From: Streptomyces endophytica
GTDB taxonomy: Bacteria; Actinomycetota; Actinomycetes; Streptomycetales; Streptomycetaceae
Direction of reading: 5' to 3'
Assembly: GCF_026153355.1 (NCBI RefSeq)
Contig: NZ_CP110636.1
Location: 3,224,001 to 3,288,000, forward strand
DNA length: 64,000 nucleotides
Shown here: in pieces, positions 19,187-28,183 of the stretch
Layout: every line of letters starts with the position of its first letter
Numbering within the stretch: the first letter of the stretch is position 1
Notes under the pieces: model-generated
What the model saw: only the letters and a program-made list of their open reading frames with translations
What the model was told of the DNA's origin: nothing
Database searches by the model: none
Program-made: the position numbers and the translations under genes

Positions 19187-20124
19187 CCGACGACCTCACC
19201 GACCTCACCGGCCTCACTGGCTCCACTGTTCCCATCGGCCGTTCCGGACTCTCCCGGCTGAGCCTCAATCAGGAGACCCTCCGGCAGTGGTCGCTGCCCG
19301 AACTCGCCGACGGCTGCGTACGGGCCGGTGTCCCCGCCGTCGGGCTGTGGCGCGCGCCCGTTCAGGCGTACGGCGTGGCCGCGGCCGCCCGGCTCGTCCG
19401 CGCGGCCGGGCTGCGGGTCAGCAGCCTGTGCCGGGGCGGGTTCCTCACCGCGCTCGACCCCGGTGAACGGGCGGCGGCCCTGGACGACAACCGGGTGGCG
19501 GTCGACGAGGCCGCCACCCTGGGGACGGACACCCTGGTGCTGGTCTCGGGCGGGCTGCCGCCCGGCAGCCGCGACCTGCCCGGCGCCCGGGAACGGATCG
19601 CGGACGCCCTGGGGGAGTTGGCGCCGTACGCCGCGCAACGGGGCGTACGGCTGGCGATCGAACCGCTGCACCCGATGTACGCGGCGGACCGGTGCGTGGT
19701 CTCCACGCTCGCCCAGGCGCTGGACCTCGCCGAGCGCTTCCCCGCGGACCGGGTCGGGGTGGTCGTGGACACCTACCACCTGTGGTGGGACGACACGGCC
19801 GGGGCGCAGATCGACCGCGCCGGGGCGGCCGGCCGGATCGCCGCCTTCCAGCTGGCCGACTGGATCACCCCGCTCCCGGAGGGCGTCCTGCTGGGCCGCG
19901 GGCAGTTGGGGGACGGCGTGGTGGACCTGCGCTGGTTCCGGGAGCGTGTCGAGGCGGCCGGCTACCGGGGGCCGATCGAGGTGGAGATCTTCAACCCGGG
20001 GCTGTGGGCCCGCGACGGCACCGAGGCACTGGCCGAGATCGTGGACCGTTTCCGCCGCCACGTGACCGCCCCGCCGGAGCCCGGGCCGGCGGCGCAAGGT
20101 GAACGGAATTCGTACGAGGGGTGA
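19183..20124 (+). CDS. Sugar phosphate isomerase/epimerase (TIM barrel), last gene of the DUF993 operon
   Basis: The product is 313 residues. ATG 19183 overlaps the DUF993 stop (ATGA). The barrel carries likely metal ligands in LAIEPLHPMY (Glu), VVVDTYHLWW (Asp-His) and IEVEIFNPGLW (Glu), the classical arrangement of AP-endonuclease-2-type isomerases. It is closer to hydroxypyruvate isomerase/IolE-like enzymes than to the isomerase at 13318. It is co-transcribed with the Gfo and DUF993 genes and ends before a strong hairpin. Confidence 0.82.
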   Translation: MTDDLTDLTGLTGSTVPIGRSGLSRLSLNQETLRQWSLPELADGCVRAGVPAVGLWRAPVQAYGVAAAARLVRAAGLRVSSLCRGGFLTALDPGERAAALDDNRVAVDEAATLGTDTLVLVSGGLPPGSRDLPGARERIADALGELAPYAAQRGVRLAIEPLHPMYAADRCVVSTLAQALDLAERFPADRVGVVVDTYHLWWDDTAGAQIDRAGAAGRIAAFQLADWITPLPEGVLLGRGQLGDGVVDLRWFRERVEAAGYRGPIEVEIFNPGLWARDGTEALAEIVDRFRRHVTAPPEPGPAAQGERNSYEG

Positions 20125-20242
20125 CGGGGAAATAACTCTGCGGATGCGCGCAACCGTTGGCGGTCCGGAGAGGTCATAGCTGTCGCTGGCCCCCAGGAGG
20201 GGGAGGGATCCGGGGGGATCCGGGGCCGGCGTGGGAGGGGGA

Positions 20243-20280
20243 ATCGAGGGGCCCGACCTTGGGGGGACGGGCCCCTCGAT
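20243..20280 (+). terminator. Hairpin terminator of the DUF993 operon
   Basis: Perfect 13-bp inverted repeat (20243-20255 with 20268-20280) around a 12-nt G-rich loop, 119 bp after the last gene. There is no T-tract. Confidence 0.6.
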
Positions 20281-20370
20281 GGTGATCCCGCCGACGCCGC
20301 ACCACCGGGCCAGGACGTCCGGACCACCCGCCGAGGGCGAGGCCCCGGCCGCGTTGTCGGACCCCGGCGG

Positions 20371-20376
20371 TACCGT
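20371..20376 (+). promoter_or_regulatory. Putative -10 element of a leaderless recD2 promoter
   Basis: TACCGT ends exactly 6 nt before ATG 20383, and no ribosome site is visible. The spacing would place the transcription start at or next to the A of the ATG. Confidence 0.4.
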
Positions 20377-20382
20377 CGGGGC

Positions 20383-22593
20383 ATGGTCAACGCAGCCGTG
20401 GTGGAAGGGGTCCTGGAGCGGATCACGTACGCCAACGAGGAGAACGGCTACACCGTCGCGCGGGTCGACACCGGCCGGGGCGCGGGCGATCTGCTGACCG
20501 TCGTGGGCGCGCTGCTGGGGGCGCAGCCGGGTGAGTCGCTGCGCATGGAGGGCCGTTGGGGCTCGCACCCCCAGTACGGCAAACAGTTCCTGTGCGACAA
20601 CTACACCACGGTCCTGCCGGCCACCATCCAGGGCATCCGCCGCTATCTGGGCTCCGGTCTGATCAAGGGCATCGGCCCGCGCATCGCCGACCGCATCGTC
20701 GAGCACTTCGGCACCGACACCCTCGACGTCATCGAGACCGACCCCGGGCGCCTCGTCGAGGTGCCGGGCCTGGGCCCCAAGCGGACCAAGATGATCGGCG
20801 CGGCCTGGGAGGAGCAGAAGGCCATCAAGGAGGTCATGGTCTTCCTCCAGGGCGTCGGGGTCTCCACGTCCATCGCCGTGCGGATCTACAAGAAGTACGG
20901 CGACGCCTCGATCTCCGTCGTCCGCAACCAGCCCTACAAGCTCGCCGCCGACGTCTGGGGCATCGGCTTCCTGACCGCCGACCGCATCGCCCAGGCCGTC
21001 GGGATCCCGCACGACAGCCCGGACCGGGTCAAGGCGGGCCTGCAGTACGCCCTGTCGCAGTCCACGGACCAGGGGCACTGCTTCCTGCCCGAGGAGCAAC
21101 TGATCGCCGACGCGGTCAAGTTGCTCCAGGTGGACACCGGCCTGGTGATCGACTGCCTGGGCGAGCTGGCCGCGGAGCCGGAGGGCGTGGTGCGCGAGAA
21201 GGTGCCCGCCGGGGAGGACGGCGCGGAGGTCACCGCCGTCTATCTGGTGCCGTTCCACCGCGCGGAGATCTCGCTCGCCGGGCGGCTGACCCGGCTGCTG
21301 CGCACCGACGAGGACCGGATGCCGGTGTTCCGGGACGTCGACTGGGACAAGGCGCTGGCCTGGCTGGCCCGCCGTACGGGCGCCGATCTGGCGCCCGAGC
21401 AGCAGGAGGCGGTGCGGCTGGCGCTGACGCGGAAGGTCGCGGTGCTCACCGGCGGCCCGGGCTGTGGCAAGTCCTTCACGGTCCGTTCCGTCGTCGAGCT
21501 GGCCCGCGCCAAGAAGGCCACGGTCGTGCTGGCCGCGCCCACGGGCCGGGCCGCCAAGCGGCTGTCGGAGCTGACCGGCGCGGAGGCCTCCACGGTCCAC
21601 CGCCTCCTTGAGCTCAAGCCCGGCGGGGACGCCGCCTACGACGCGGACCGGCCGCTGGACGCCGATCTGGTGGTCGTCGACGAGGCGTCCATGCTGGACC
21701 TGCTGCTGGCCAACAAGCTGGTCAAGGCGGTCCCGCCGGGCGCCCATCTGCTGCTGGTGGGCGACGTCGACCAGTTGCCGTCCGTCGGGGCCGGCGAGGT
21801 GCTGCGGGACCTGCTGGCCCCCTCCGGCCCGGTGCCGGCCGTCCGGCTGACCCGGATCTTCCGGCAGGCCCAGCAGTCCGGCGTGGTCACCAACGCCCAC
21901 CGCATCAATTCCGGCGTCCCGCCGCTGACCACCGGGCTGACCGATTTCTTCCTCTTCGCGGAGGAGGACAATGAGGAGGCCGGGCGGCTCGCCGTGGACG
22001 TCGCGGCCCGCCGCATCCCGGCGAAGTTCGGTCTCGACCCGCGCCGGGACGTCCAGGTGCTGACCCCGATGCACCGCGGCCCGGCCGGAGCGGGCGCGCT
22101 GAACGGTCTGCTCCAGCAGGCCATCACCCCCGCCCGCCCCGACCTGCCCGAGCGGCGTTTCGGCGGCCGGGTCTTCCGGGTGGGCGACAAGGTCACCCAG
22201 GTCAGGAACAACTACGAAAAGGGCAGTAACGGCGTCTTCAACGGCACGGTGGGCGTGGTCACCGCCCTGGACGAGGTCGAGCAGCGGCTGACGGTCCGCA
22301 CGGACGAGGACGAGGAGGTCCCGTACGACTTCGACGAACTCGACGAACTCGCGCACGCCTATGCCGTGACGATCCATCGCTCGCAGGGTAGTGAGTATCC
22401 AGCGGTGGTGATTCCGGTCACCACCAGCGCCTGGATGATGCTGCAGCGCAATTTGCTGTATACCGCCGTCACCCGGGCAAAGCGTTTGGTGGTGCTGGTC
22501 GGCTCCCGGAAGGCCCTGGGGCAGGCCGTACGCACGGTTTCCGCCGGTCGGCGGGGTACGGCGCTGGCTCACCGGCTCGCCGGGGCGATGTGA
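20383..22593 (+). CDS. recD2: RecD2-like ATP-dependent DNA helicase (SF1B)
   Basis: The product is 736 residues. The N-terminal OB-like domain (VEGVLERITYANEENGYTVARV) and tandem helix-hairpin-helix motifs (IKGIGPRIADRIV, VPGLGPKRTKMI) are the RecD2 hallmarks that RecBCD-type RecD lacks. Motif I is GGPGCGKS (Lys363), motif II VVVDEASMLD, motif III LLVGDVDQLPSVG, and motifs V/VI TIHRSQGSEYP and YTAVTRAKR. It is a 5'-3' helicase for DNA repair and recombination intermediates. It is probably leaderless and stands alone before citrate synthase. Confidence 0.92.
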   Translation: MVNAAVVEGVLERITYANEENGYTVARVDTGRGAGDLLTVVGALLGAQPGESLRMEGRWGSHPQYGKQFLCDNYTTVLPATIQGIRRYLGSGLIKGIGPRIADRIVEHFGTDTLDVIETDPGRLVEVPGLGPKRTKMIGAAWEEQKAIKEVMVFLQGVGVSTSIAVRIYKKYGDASISVVRNQPYKLAADVWGIGFLTADRIAQAVGIPHDSPDRVKAGLQYALSQSTDQGHCFLPEEQLIADAVKLLQVDTGLVIDCLGELAAEPEGVVREKVPAGEDGAEVTAVYLVPFHRAEISLAGRLTRLLRTDEDRMPVFRDVDWDKALAWLARRTGADLAPEQQEAVRLALTRKVAVLTGGPGCGKSFTVRSVVELARAKKATVVLAAPTGRAAKRLSELTGAEASTVHRLLELKPGGDAAYDADRPLDADLVVVDEASMLDLLLANKLVKAVPPGAHLLLVGDVDQLPSVGAGEVLRDLLAPSGPVPAVRLTRIFRQAQQSGVVTNAHRINSGVPPLTTGLTDFFLFAEEDNEEAGRLAVDVAARRIPAKFGLDPRRDVQVLTPMHRGPAGAGALNGLLQQAITPARPDLPERRFGGRVFRVGDKVTQVRNNYEKGSNGVFNGTVGVVTALDEVEQRLTVRTDEDEEVPYDFDELDELAHAYAVTIHRSQGSEYPAVVIPVTTSAWMMLQRNLLYTAVTRAKRLVVLVGSRKALGQAVRTVSAGRRGTALAHRLAGAM

Positions 22594-22647
22594 TGTCACT
22601 CCTCTTTCCCAATCGGGGCGAACGGGAGCAGGATGGGACACTGACGC

Positions 22648-22660
22648 GGCACTGAGTGCC
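22648..22660. promoter_or_regulatory. Short palindrome upstream of citrate synthase
   Basis: GGCACT-G-AGTGCC is a perfect 6-bp inverted repeat with a 1-nt centre, 110 bp before the citrate synthase start and 55 bp after the helicase stop. It could be a regulator site or part of a weak terminator. A TATAGG at 22718-22723 is a possible -10. Confidence 0.35.
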
Positions 22661-22770
22661 GTAATGGGGCCCTATGGCCGACCCCGAGTGCACATCCAAG
22701 GTCCAAATGGGGGAAGGTATAGGCAGTCAGGGCACCTCGAAGAAGAGGCACAACGTCGGTGAGGGATGAC

Positions 22771-24060
<1,290 letters not shown>

Positions 24061-24115
24061 CGCCCTGTGCTCACTCCGCCGGGCAGCTCGCCCGGCGAGT
24101 GAGCCGAAGGAGCGC

Positions 24116-24163
24116 GCCTGTGTCGAGAAGTCGAGCACCGTCGACTTCTCGACACGGGCTTTT
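24116..24163 (+). terminator. Intrinsic terminator of citrate synthase
   Basis: A 19-bp stem (24116-24134 with 24141-24159, one G-U pair) with a 6-nt loop is followed directly by CTTTT. It starts 56 bp after the gltA stop. Confidence 0.85.
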
Positions 24164-24197
24164 GCGCCCCGGAGGCGAACCGAGCCACGAAAAAGCA

Positions 24198-24250
24198 GGA
24201 AGCGCCCCGCCTCCGGATCCCCCCACGGGTCCAGAGTGCGGGGCGCTTCC
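24198..24250. terminator. Second hairpin downstream of citrate synthase
   Basis: GGAAGCGCCCCGC at 24198-24210 pairs perfectly with 24238-24250 across a 27-nt loop. On the minus strand the stem is followed by CTGCTTTTTCG, so it may terminate a transcript coming from the right. Confidence 0.55.
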
Positions 24251-24705
24251 CTTGTCCCGGTTGGATTCCCCCCACGGGATCCGTCCGGGCGTTCCGGGTT
24301 GCACCGCGCTCCGCCGGGACGCGCACATCGGGAGGGCCGCTCAAAGCTCCCCGGGCACGTCGCCCCGGCCACGCGTAGCCGTGGCACGGTCCCCCAAGAC
24401 CGACACGGCTGGTGCAGTGCAAGCCCCGCCGGGGTGCCTGCACTGCCCGGTTAGACTCACGACCCCCCTCAATGGTTACGTTCCGATGAGTGTGATCTGG
24501 GTCTCTTGCCATATGGGGGCGAATGCGGTCAAGGCCCTCGATCTGGAGATCGGGGCCCTGGGGTATGGGTGATGTGTCCCGGAGTGTGGACGTTGTGTCA
24601 ACTGTAGGGATTATGTGAAGGTTTGAATGGTTACGCGCGCCGGCGCGGGCCACGCCCCCTGAGGGTGGCGACCCGCACCCGCGCGCACGGACCGGCGAAC
24701 CGGAA
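24251..24705. other. Gene-poor spacer with hairpins and a possible 28-residue ORF
   Basis: No conserved gene is recognised. A hairpin with perfect 8-bp outer arms (24414-24421 with 24439-24446) is the clearest structure. A tiny plus-strand ORF, ATG 24486 to TGA 24572, would encode MSVIWVSCHMGANAVKALDL plus 8 residues. It has no obvious ribosome site and contains a GGCC...GGCC stem near its end. Base composition from 24570 to 24640 is unusually AT-rich for this genome. A small RNA or small peptide is possible but unsupported. Confidence 0.3.
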
Positions 24706-24993
24706 TCAGGCCGCCCGGCCCACCAGCTCGTAACCCGCCTCGTCGACGGCCGCCCGCACCGCCTCCTCGTCCAGCGGCGCCTTCGAGGTGACCGTCACCA
24801 GCCCGGTGGCCGCGACCGCCTGCACCCCGCTCACGCCCGGGATCTCCGAGATCTCCGACGACACCGCCCCCTCGCAGTGGCCACAGGTCATGCCGGTGAC
24901 CTGGTACGTCGTGGTGACCTCGCCGGCCTGGACATCGGTGGCGCCGGAGTGGCAGGAACCTTCCGGGGCGCAGCAGGAGCTGTTCTCAGTCAT
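24706..24993 (-). CDS. Copper chaperone / heavy-metal-associated (HMA) domain protein
   Basis: The product is 95 residues. I chose ATG 24991-24993 because AGGAG lies 6 bp upstream. An N-terminal Cys-rich tail (SSCCAPEGSC) precedes one ferredoxin-like HMA domain with the metal-binding motif GMTCGHC. It binds Cu(I) and hands it to a P-type ATPase or sequesters it in the cytosol; no CopA or CsoR gene lies nearby in the window. A CsoR-type operator sits 60 bp upstream, so copper-induced derepression is expected. Confidence 0.9.
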   Translation of the reverse strand: MTENSSCCAPEGSCHSGATDVQAGEVTTTYQVTGMTCGHCEGAVSSEISEIPGVSGVQAVAATGLVTVTSKAPLDEEAVRAAVDEAGYELVGRAA

Positions 24994-25053
24994 GGGTTCT
25001 CCTCGTGATGCAGATGCCGAGCTTCTGTCCGAGCTTCGACCGACCTTGGTCAC

Positions 25054-25076
25054 CCTATACCCCTGGGGGGTATAGG
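25054..25076. promoter_or_regulatory. CsoR-type copper operator
   Basis: A perfect inverted repeat: CCTATACCCC (25054-25063), spacer TGG, GGGGTATAGG (25067-25076). It matches the known actinobacterial CsoR site ATACCCC-N-GGGGTAT. It lies 60 bp upstream of the HMA gene and 113 bp upstream of the divergent DedA gene. Confidence 0.85.
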
Positions 25077-25189
25077 TCCAAGCGAGGGCACGCCGGTTTC
25101 CGGTAGGTGCACGCCCGTCGCGTTGCCGGGTGCCCCGCCGCGCGTCAGCCTTGGGATACGGACTCGGAGCCGATCCGAGGAGGCGGCGC

Positions 25190-25813
25190 ATGGCCGTACT
25201 CGCCTTCTACGCCCTGCTGGCGCTCACCACCCTGCCGCCGTTCGTCCCCAACTCCGCCCTGCTCGTCTCCGCCGGCGTCCTCGCCTCCCGGGGCGCGCTC
25301 TTCCTCCCCCTCGTCCTGCTCACCGTGGCGGGCAGCGCGCTGACCGGGGACCTGCTGATGTTCCTCGCCGCCCGCCGCTTCGGCGCGCCCGTACGGGACT
25401 GGATGCGCCGCAACCCGCGTCGCCGCGCACTCCTCGACTGGACCTCCCTGCGCATCGAGCGCTACGGCGTCCCGTTCGTGATCGCCGTACGGTTCCTCCC
25501 CAGCGGCCGGGTCGCCGGCGCGCTGGCCTCCGGCGTGCTCCGCTACCCGCTGCCCAAGTACCTCCTCGGCGCCGGCATCGCCGAGGCGACCTGGGCGGCG
25601 TACTCGGTCGGCCTCGGCTACCTCGGCAGCGCCACCGCCGGCCGCCCCCTGTACGCCGCCGCCATCGGCCTGGGCGTCTCCTGTGCGGTCGCCGCCGTCG
25701 CCACCGCCCTCCAGTGGGCCTCCCGCCGCCGGGCGGCCCGCCGCGCGGCTACCGCTCCCGGCCCGCCGTGCCCGCGTCCGCCCGACCGCTCGGAGCTGCC
25801 GGACCCGCCGTAG
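25190..25813 (+). CDS. DedA-family (SNARE-associated/VTT domain) membrane protein
   Basis: The product is 207 residues from ATG 25190, with GAGGAGG 7 bp upstream. Several hydrophobic segments flank the conserved region RFLPSGRVAGALASGVLRYP, which carries the VTT-type Arg and Gly pattern. DedA proteins move lipid carriers such as undecaprenyl phosphate, or support membrane homeostasis. Being divergent from the copper operator, it might share that control, but this is not shown. The 3' end overlaps the convergent oxidoreductase gene by 65 bp. Confidence 0.8.
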   Translation: MAVLAFYALLALTTLPPFVPNSALLVSAGVLASRGALFLPLVLLTVAGSALTGDLLMFLAARRFGAPVRDWMRRNPRRRALLDWTSLRIERYGVPFVIAVRFLPSGRVAGALASGVLRYPLPKYLLGAGIAEATWAAYSVGLGYLGSATAGRPLYAAAIGLGVSCAVAAVATALQWASRRRAARRAATAPGPPCPRPPDRSELPDPP

Positions 25814-26813
25814 CGCGGACGTCGGCGAGCGCCACCGGCGCACCGGACCGCCGGGACCGCTCGCACGCCTCGGCCACGTACAGCGCCTCCAGCGCGTCCC
25901 CGGGCGGGCACGGGTTCGCCGCCCGGCCCGCGGCCACCTCGGCGAAGACCCCCAGCTCGGTCACGTACGCCTCGTGGAAGCGCTCCATGAACGTCGCGTA
26001 CGGGGCGGCCGCCCGCCGCCACGACAGCCGCGGCTCCGCGGACGGCAGCGGCGCACGGTCGTCGAGCCCGACGATCCGGGTGCCCCGCGAGCCGCACACC
26101 TCCAGGCGGACGTCGTGCCCGGCGCCGTTGTAGCGGGTCGCGGTGACCGTCGCCAGGGTGTCGTCGTCGAACCGCAGCAACGCGGCGCAGGTGTCGACGT
26201 CGTCGCCGTCGGCGAAGAAGGACGCACCGCGGTTGGCGCCCTGCGCGTAGACCGAGACCACCTCGCGGCCGGTGAGCCAGCGCAGCACGTCGAAGTCATG
26301 GATGGAGCAGTCCCGGAACAGCCCGCCCGAGGTGGGGATGTACCCGGCCGGCGGCGGGCTCTGGTCACTGGTGCAGGCGCGCAGCGTGTGCAGCCAGCCC
26401 AGCTCGCCCGAGCGCAGCGCCTCACGGGCGGCCCGGTAGCCCGCGTCGAAGCGCCGCTGGAAGCCGATCTGGACCGGTACCGAGCCCGGCCGGGCCCGCT
26501 CCACGACGCCGATCGTGCCCGCCACGTCCAGGGCGACCGGCTTCTCGCAGAAGACCGGCACACCGGCGTCCAGTGCCTGGTGGATCAGGGCGGCGTGCGC
26601 ACTGGTCGCGGCGGTGATCACCACCCCGTCCAGGCCGCCCGCGTACAGCTCCGGGATGTCTGCGGCCGCGCGCACGCCCAGCGTCTTCGCCAGCGACGCG
26701 GCCCGCGCCGGGTCGGCATCGGCGACCACCAGGTCGGTGACGCCGGGAACCTGCTGAAGGGTCTGGGCGTGGAACGCGCCGATGCGCCCGGTGCCGATGA
26801 GGCCGATCTTCAC
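25749..26813 (-). CDS. Gfo/Idh/MocA oxidoreductase, inositol 2-dehydrogenase-like
   Basis: The product is 354 residues from GTG 26811-26813, with GGAAGGA upstream. The Rossmann motif is KIGLIGTGRIGAFHA, followed by CEKPVAL and the substrate-site motif SIHDFDVLRWLTG, all as in myo-inositol dehydrogenases. An operator shared with the LacI gene lies 50 bp upstream. This is one of two IolG-like enzymes in the iol region; it may act on another inositol isomer such as scyllo- or chiro-inositol. Its 3' end is convergent and overlapping with the DedA gene. Confidence 0.85.
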   Translation of the reverse strand: MKIGLIGTGRIGAFHAQTLQQVPGVTDLVVADADPARAASLAKTLGVRAAADIPELYAGGLDGVVITAATSAHAALIHQALDAGVPVFCEKPVALDVAGTIGVVERARPGSVPVQIGFQRRFDAGYRAAREALRSGELGWLHTLRACTSDQSPPPAGYIPTSGGLFRDCSIHDFDVLRWLTGREVVSVYAQGANRGASFFADGDDVDTCAALLRFDDDTLATVTATRYNGAGHDVRLEVCGSRGTRIVGLDDRAPLPSAEPRLSWRRAAAPYATFMERFHEAYVTELGVFAEVAAGRAANPCPPGDALEALYVAEACERSRRSGAPVALADVRATAGPAAPSGRADAGTAGRER

Positions 26814-26862
26814 TTCTCGGTCCTTCCAGGAGGTGGCGGTGACGGCCGTGGTCGGAACGCGT

Positions 26863-26878
26863 GTTGGAACGGTCCAAC
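26863..26878. promoter_or_regulatory. LacI operator upstream of the Gfo gene
   Basis: GTTGGA-ACGG-TCCAAC has perfect 6-bp arms. Its core 12-mer TGGAACGGTCCA recurs at the start of the divergent lacI gene. It lies 50 bp before the oxidoreductase start. Confidence 0.65.
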
Positions 26879-27023
26879 GGTGGTCGTCCCGCGCACCCTG
26901 CAGGTCCGGATGTCCGCATGTCAACCCTCCGCGCAGGCCGGAGGGCCGTCCTCAGGGAGGATGAAGGGTGGCCGACGGTCCGGACGTTGACGGTCACCTG
27001 CGGCGATGGCAGGATCCCGATGC

Positions 27024-28121
27024 ATGGAACGGTCCAATGAGCGCGGTGACGACCTGCGGGCGGCCGCCGGCCGGCCCCCGACGATCCGCGGCGTCGCCGA
27101 ACGCGCCGGCGTCTCCAAATCCCTGGTCTCGCTCGTCCTGCAGGGCTCACCGCGGGTCAGCGACGCCAAGCGGCGGGCCGTCCAGGACGCCATCGACGAG
27201 CTCGGCTACCGACCCAACGCCGCCGCCCGCAGCCTCGTCGCACGCCGCACGCACACCGTCGGCGTGCTCCTGAACGACCTGCGCAACCCCTGGTTCGTCG
27301 ACCTCCTCGACGGCCTGAACTCCGTCCTCCACGCCCACGGCCTGCGCATGCTGATGGCCGACGGCCGGCTCGACCGGCGCACCGGCCAGGACGTCGCCCG
27401 CACCTTCCAGGAACTGCGGGTCGACGGCCTCGTCGTCGTCGGCACCCTCCCGGACACCGACGGCCTCGCCGAGGTCGCCGAGCGGCTGCCCACCGTCATC
27501 GCGGGCAACCACGAACCCCGGCTCCCGCACGTCGACATCGTCGCCAACGACGACGAACGCGGCGCCCGGCTCGCCACCGAGCACCTGATCTCGCTCGGCC
27601 ACCGGCGGATCGCCCACATCGCCGGCCGCGGCGTGGTCGGCACCCTGCGCCGCCGCGGATTCGAGGCCGCCGTACGCGCCCACGGCCTGCACACCGCCGC
27701 CGTGGTGGAGAGCGCCGACGGCACGGAGGAGGGCGGCTACCGCGCCGCCGTACGGCTCCTCAACCCCGCGCGCCGCACCGAACGCCCCACCGCCGTCTTC
27801 GCGTTCAACGACATCTCCTGCGTCGGTGCGCTCTCCGCGGCCCAGGAACTCGGGCTGACCGTGCCCGTCGACCTCTCCCTCGTCGGCTACGACAACACCT
27901 ACCTCGCCCGCATCCGCCACCTCTGGCTGACCTCGGTCAACAACGCCAGCCACGACGTCGGCCGGCGGGCCGCCCGCTGCCTCCTCGACCGCATGGCGGG
28001 CAGGGACGCCCCGGCCGGCCCGCACCCGCCGACCGGTGCGGACCTGCCCGCCGGCCACCAACTCGTCGCCCCGGAACTGGAGATCAGAGGGTCCACGGCG
28101 CCGCCGGCCGGAGCCGCATAG
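27024..28121 (+). CDS. LacI-family transcriptional regulator of the inositol region
   Basis: The product is 365 residues from ATG 27024 (alternative ATG 27006). The DNA-binding head is TIRGVAERAGVSKSLVSLVL, then hinge and sugar-binding core (VGVLLNDLRNPWFVDLLDGL, PTAVFAFNDISCVGALSAA). An operator copy covers the first codons, so autorepression by blocking initiation is likely. It faces away from the dehydrogenase at 25749-26813, whose promoter carries the second copy. The effector is probably an inositol or a breakdown product. Confidence 0.87.
   Translation: MERSNERGDDLRAAAGRPPTIRGVAERAGVSKSLVSLVLQGSPRVSDAKRRAVQDAIDELGYRPNAAARSLVARRTHTVGVLLNDLRNPWFVDLLDGLNSVLHAHGLRMLMADGRLDRRTGQDVARTFQELRVDGLVVVGTLPDTDGLAEVAERLPTVIAGNHEPRLPHVDIVANDDERGARLATEHLISLGHRRIAHIAGRGVVGTLRRRGFEAAVRAHGLHTAAVVESADGTEEGGYRAAVRLLNPARRTERPTAVFAFNDISCVGALSAAQELGLTVPVDLSLVGYDNTYLARIRHLWLTSVNNASHDVGRRAARCLLDRMAGRDAPAGPHPPTGADLPAGHQLVAPELEIRGSTAPPAGAA
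27025..27036. promoter_or_regulatory. LacI operator inside the lacI start region
   Basis: TGGAACGGTCCA is identical to the core of the site at 26863-26878 and covers codons 1-5 of the regulator gene. The repeat of the same 12-mer 161 bp apart allows looping between both sites. Confidence 0.6.
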
Positions 28122-28183
28122 GCACCCGGCCGCCCCTGGCGCGCCACGCCCGCGGGTATCCGCCCACGCCCGCCGCCCTCCGG

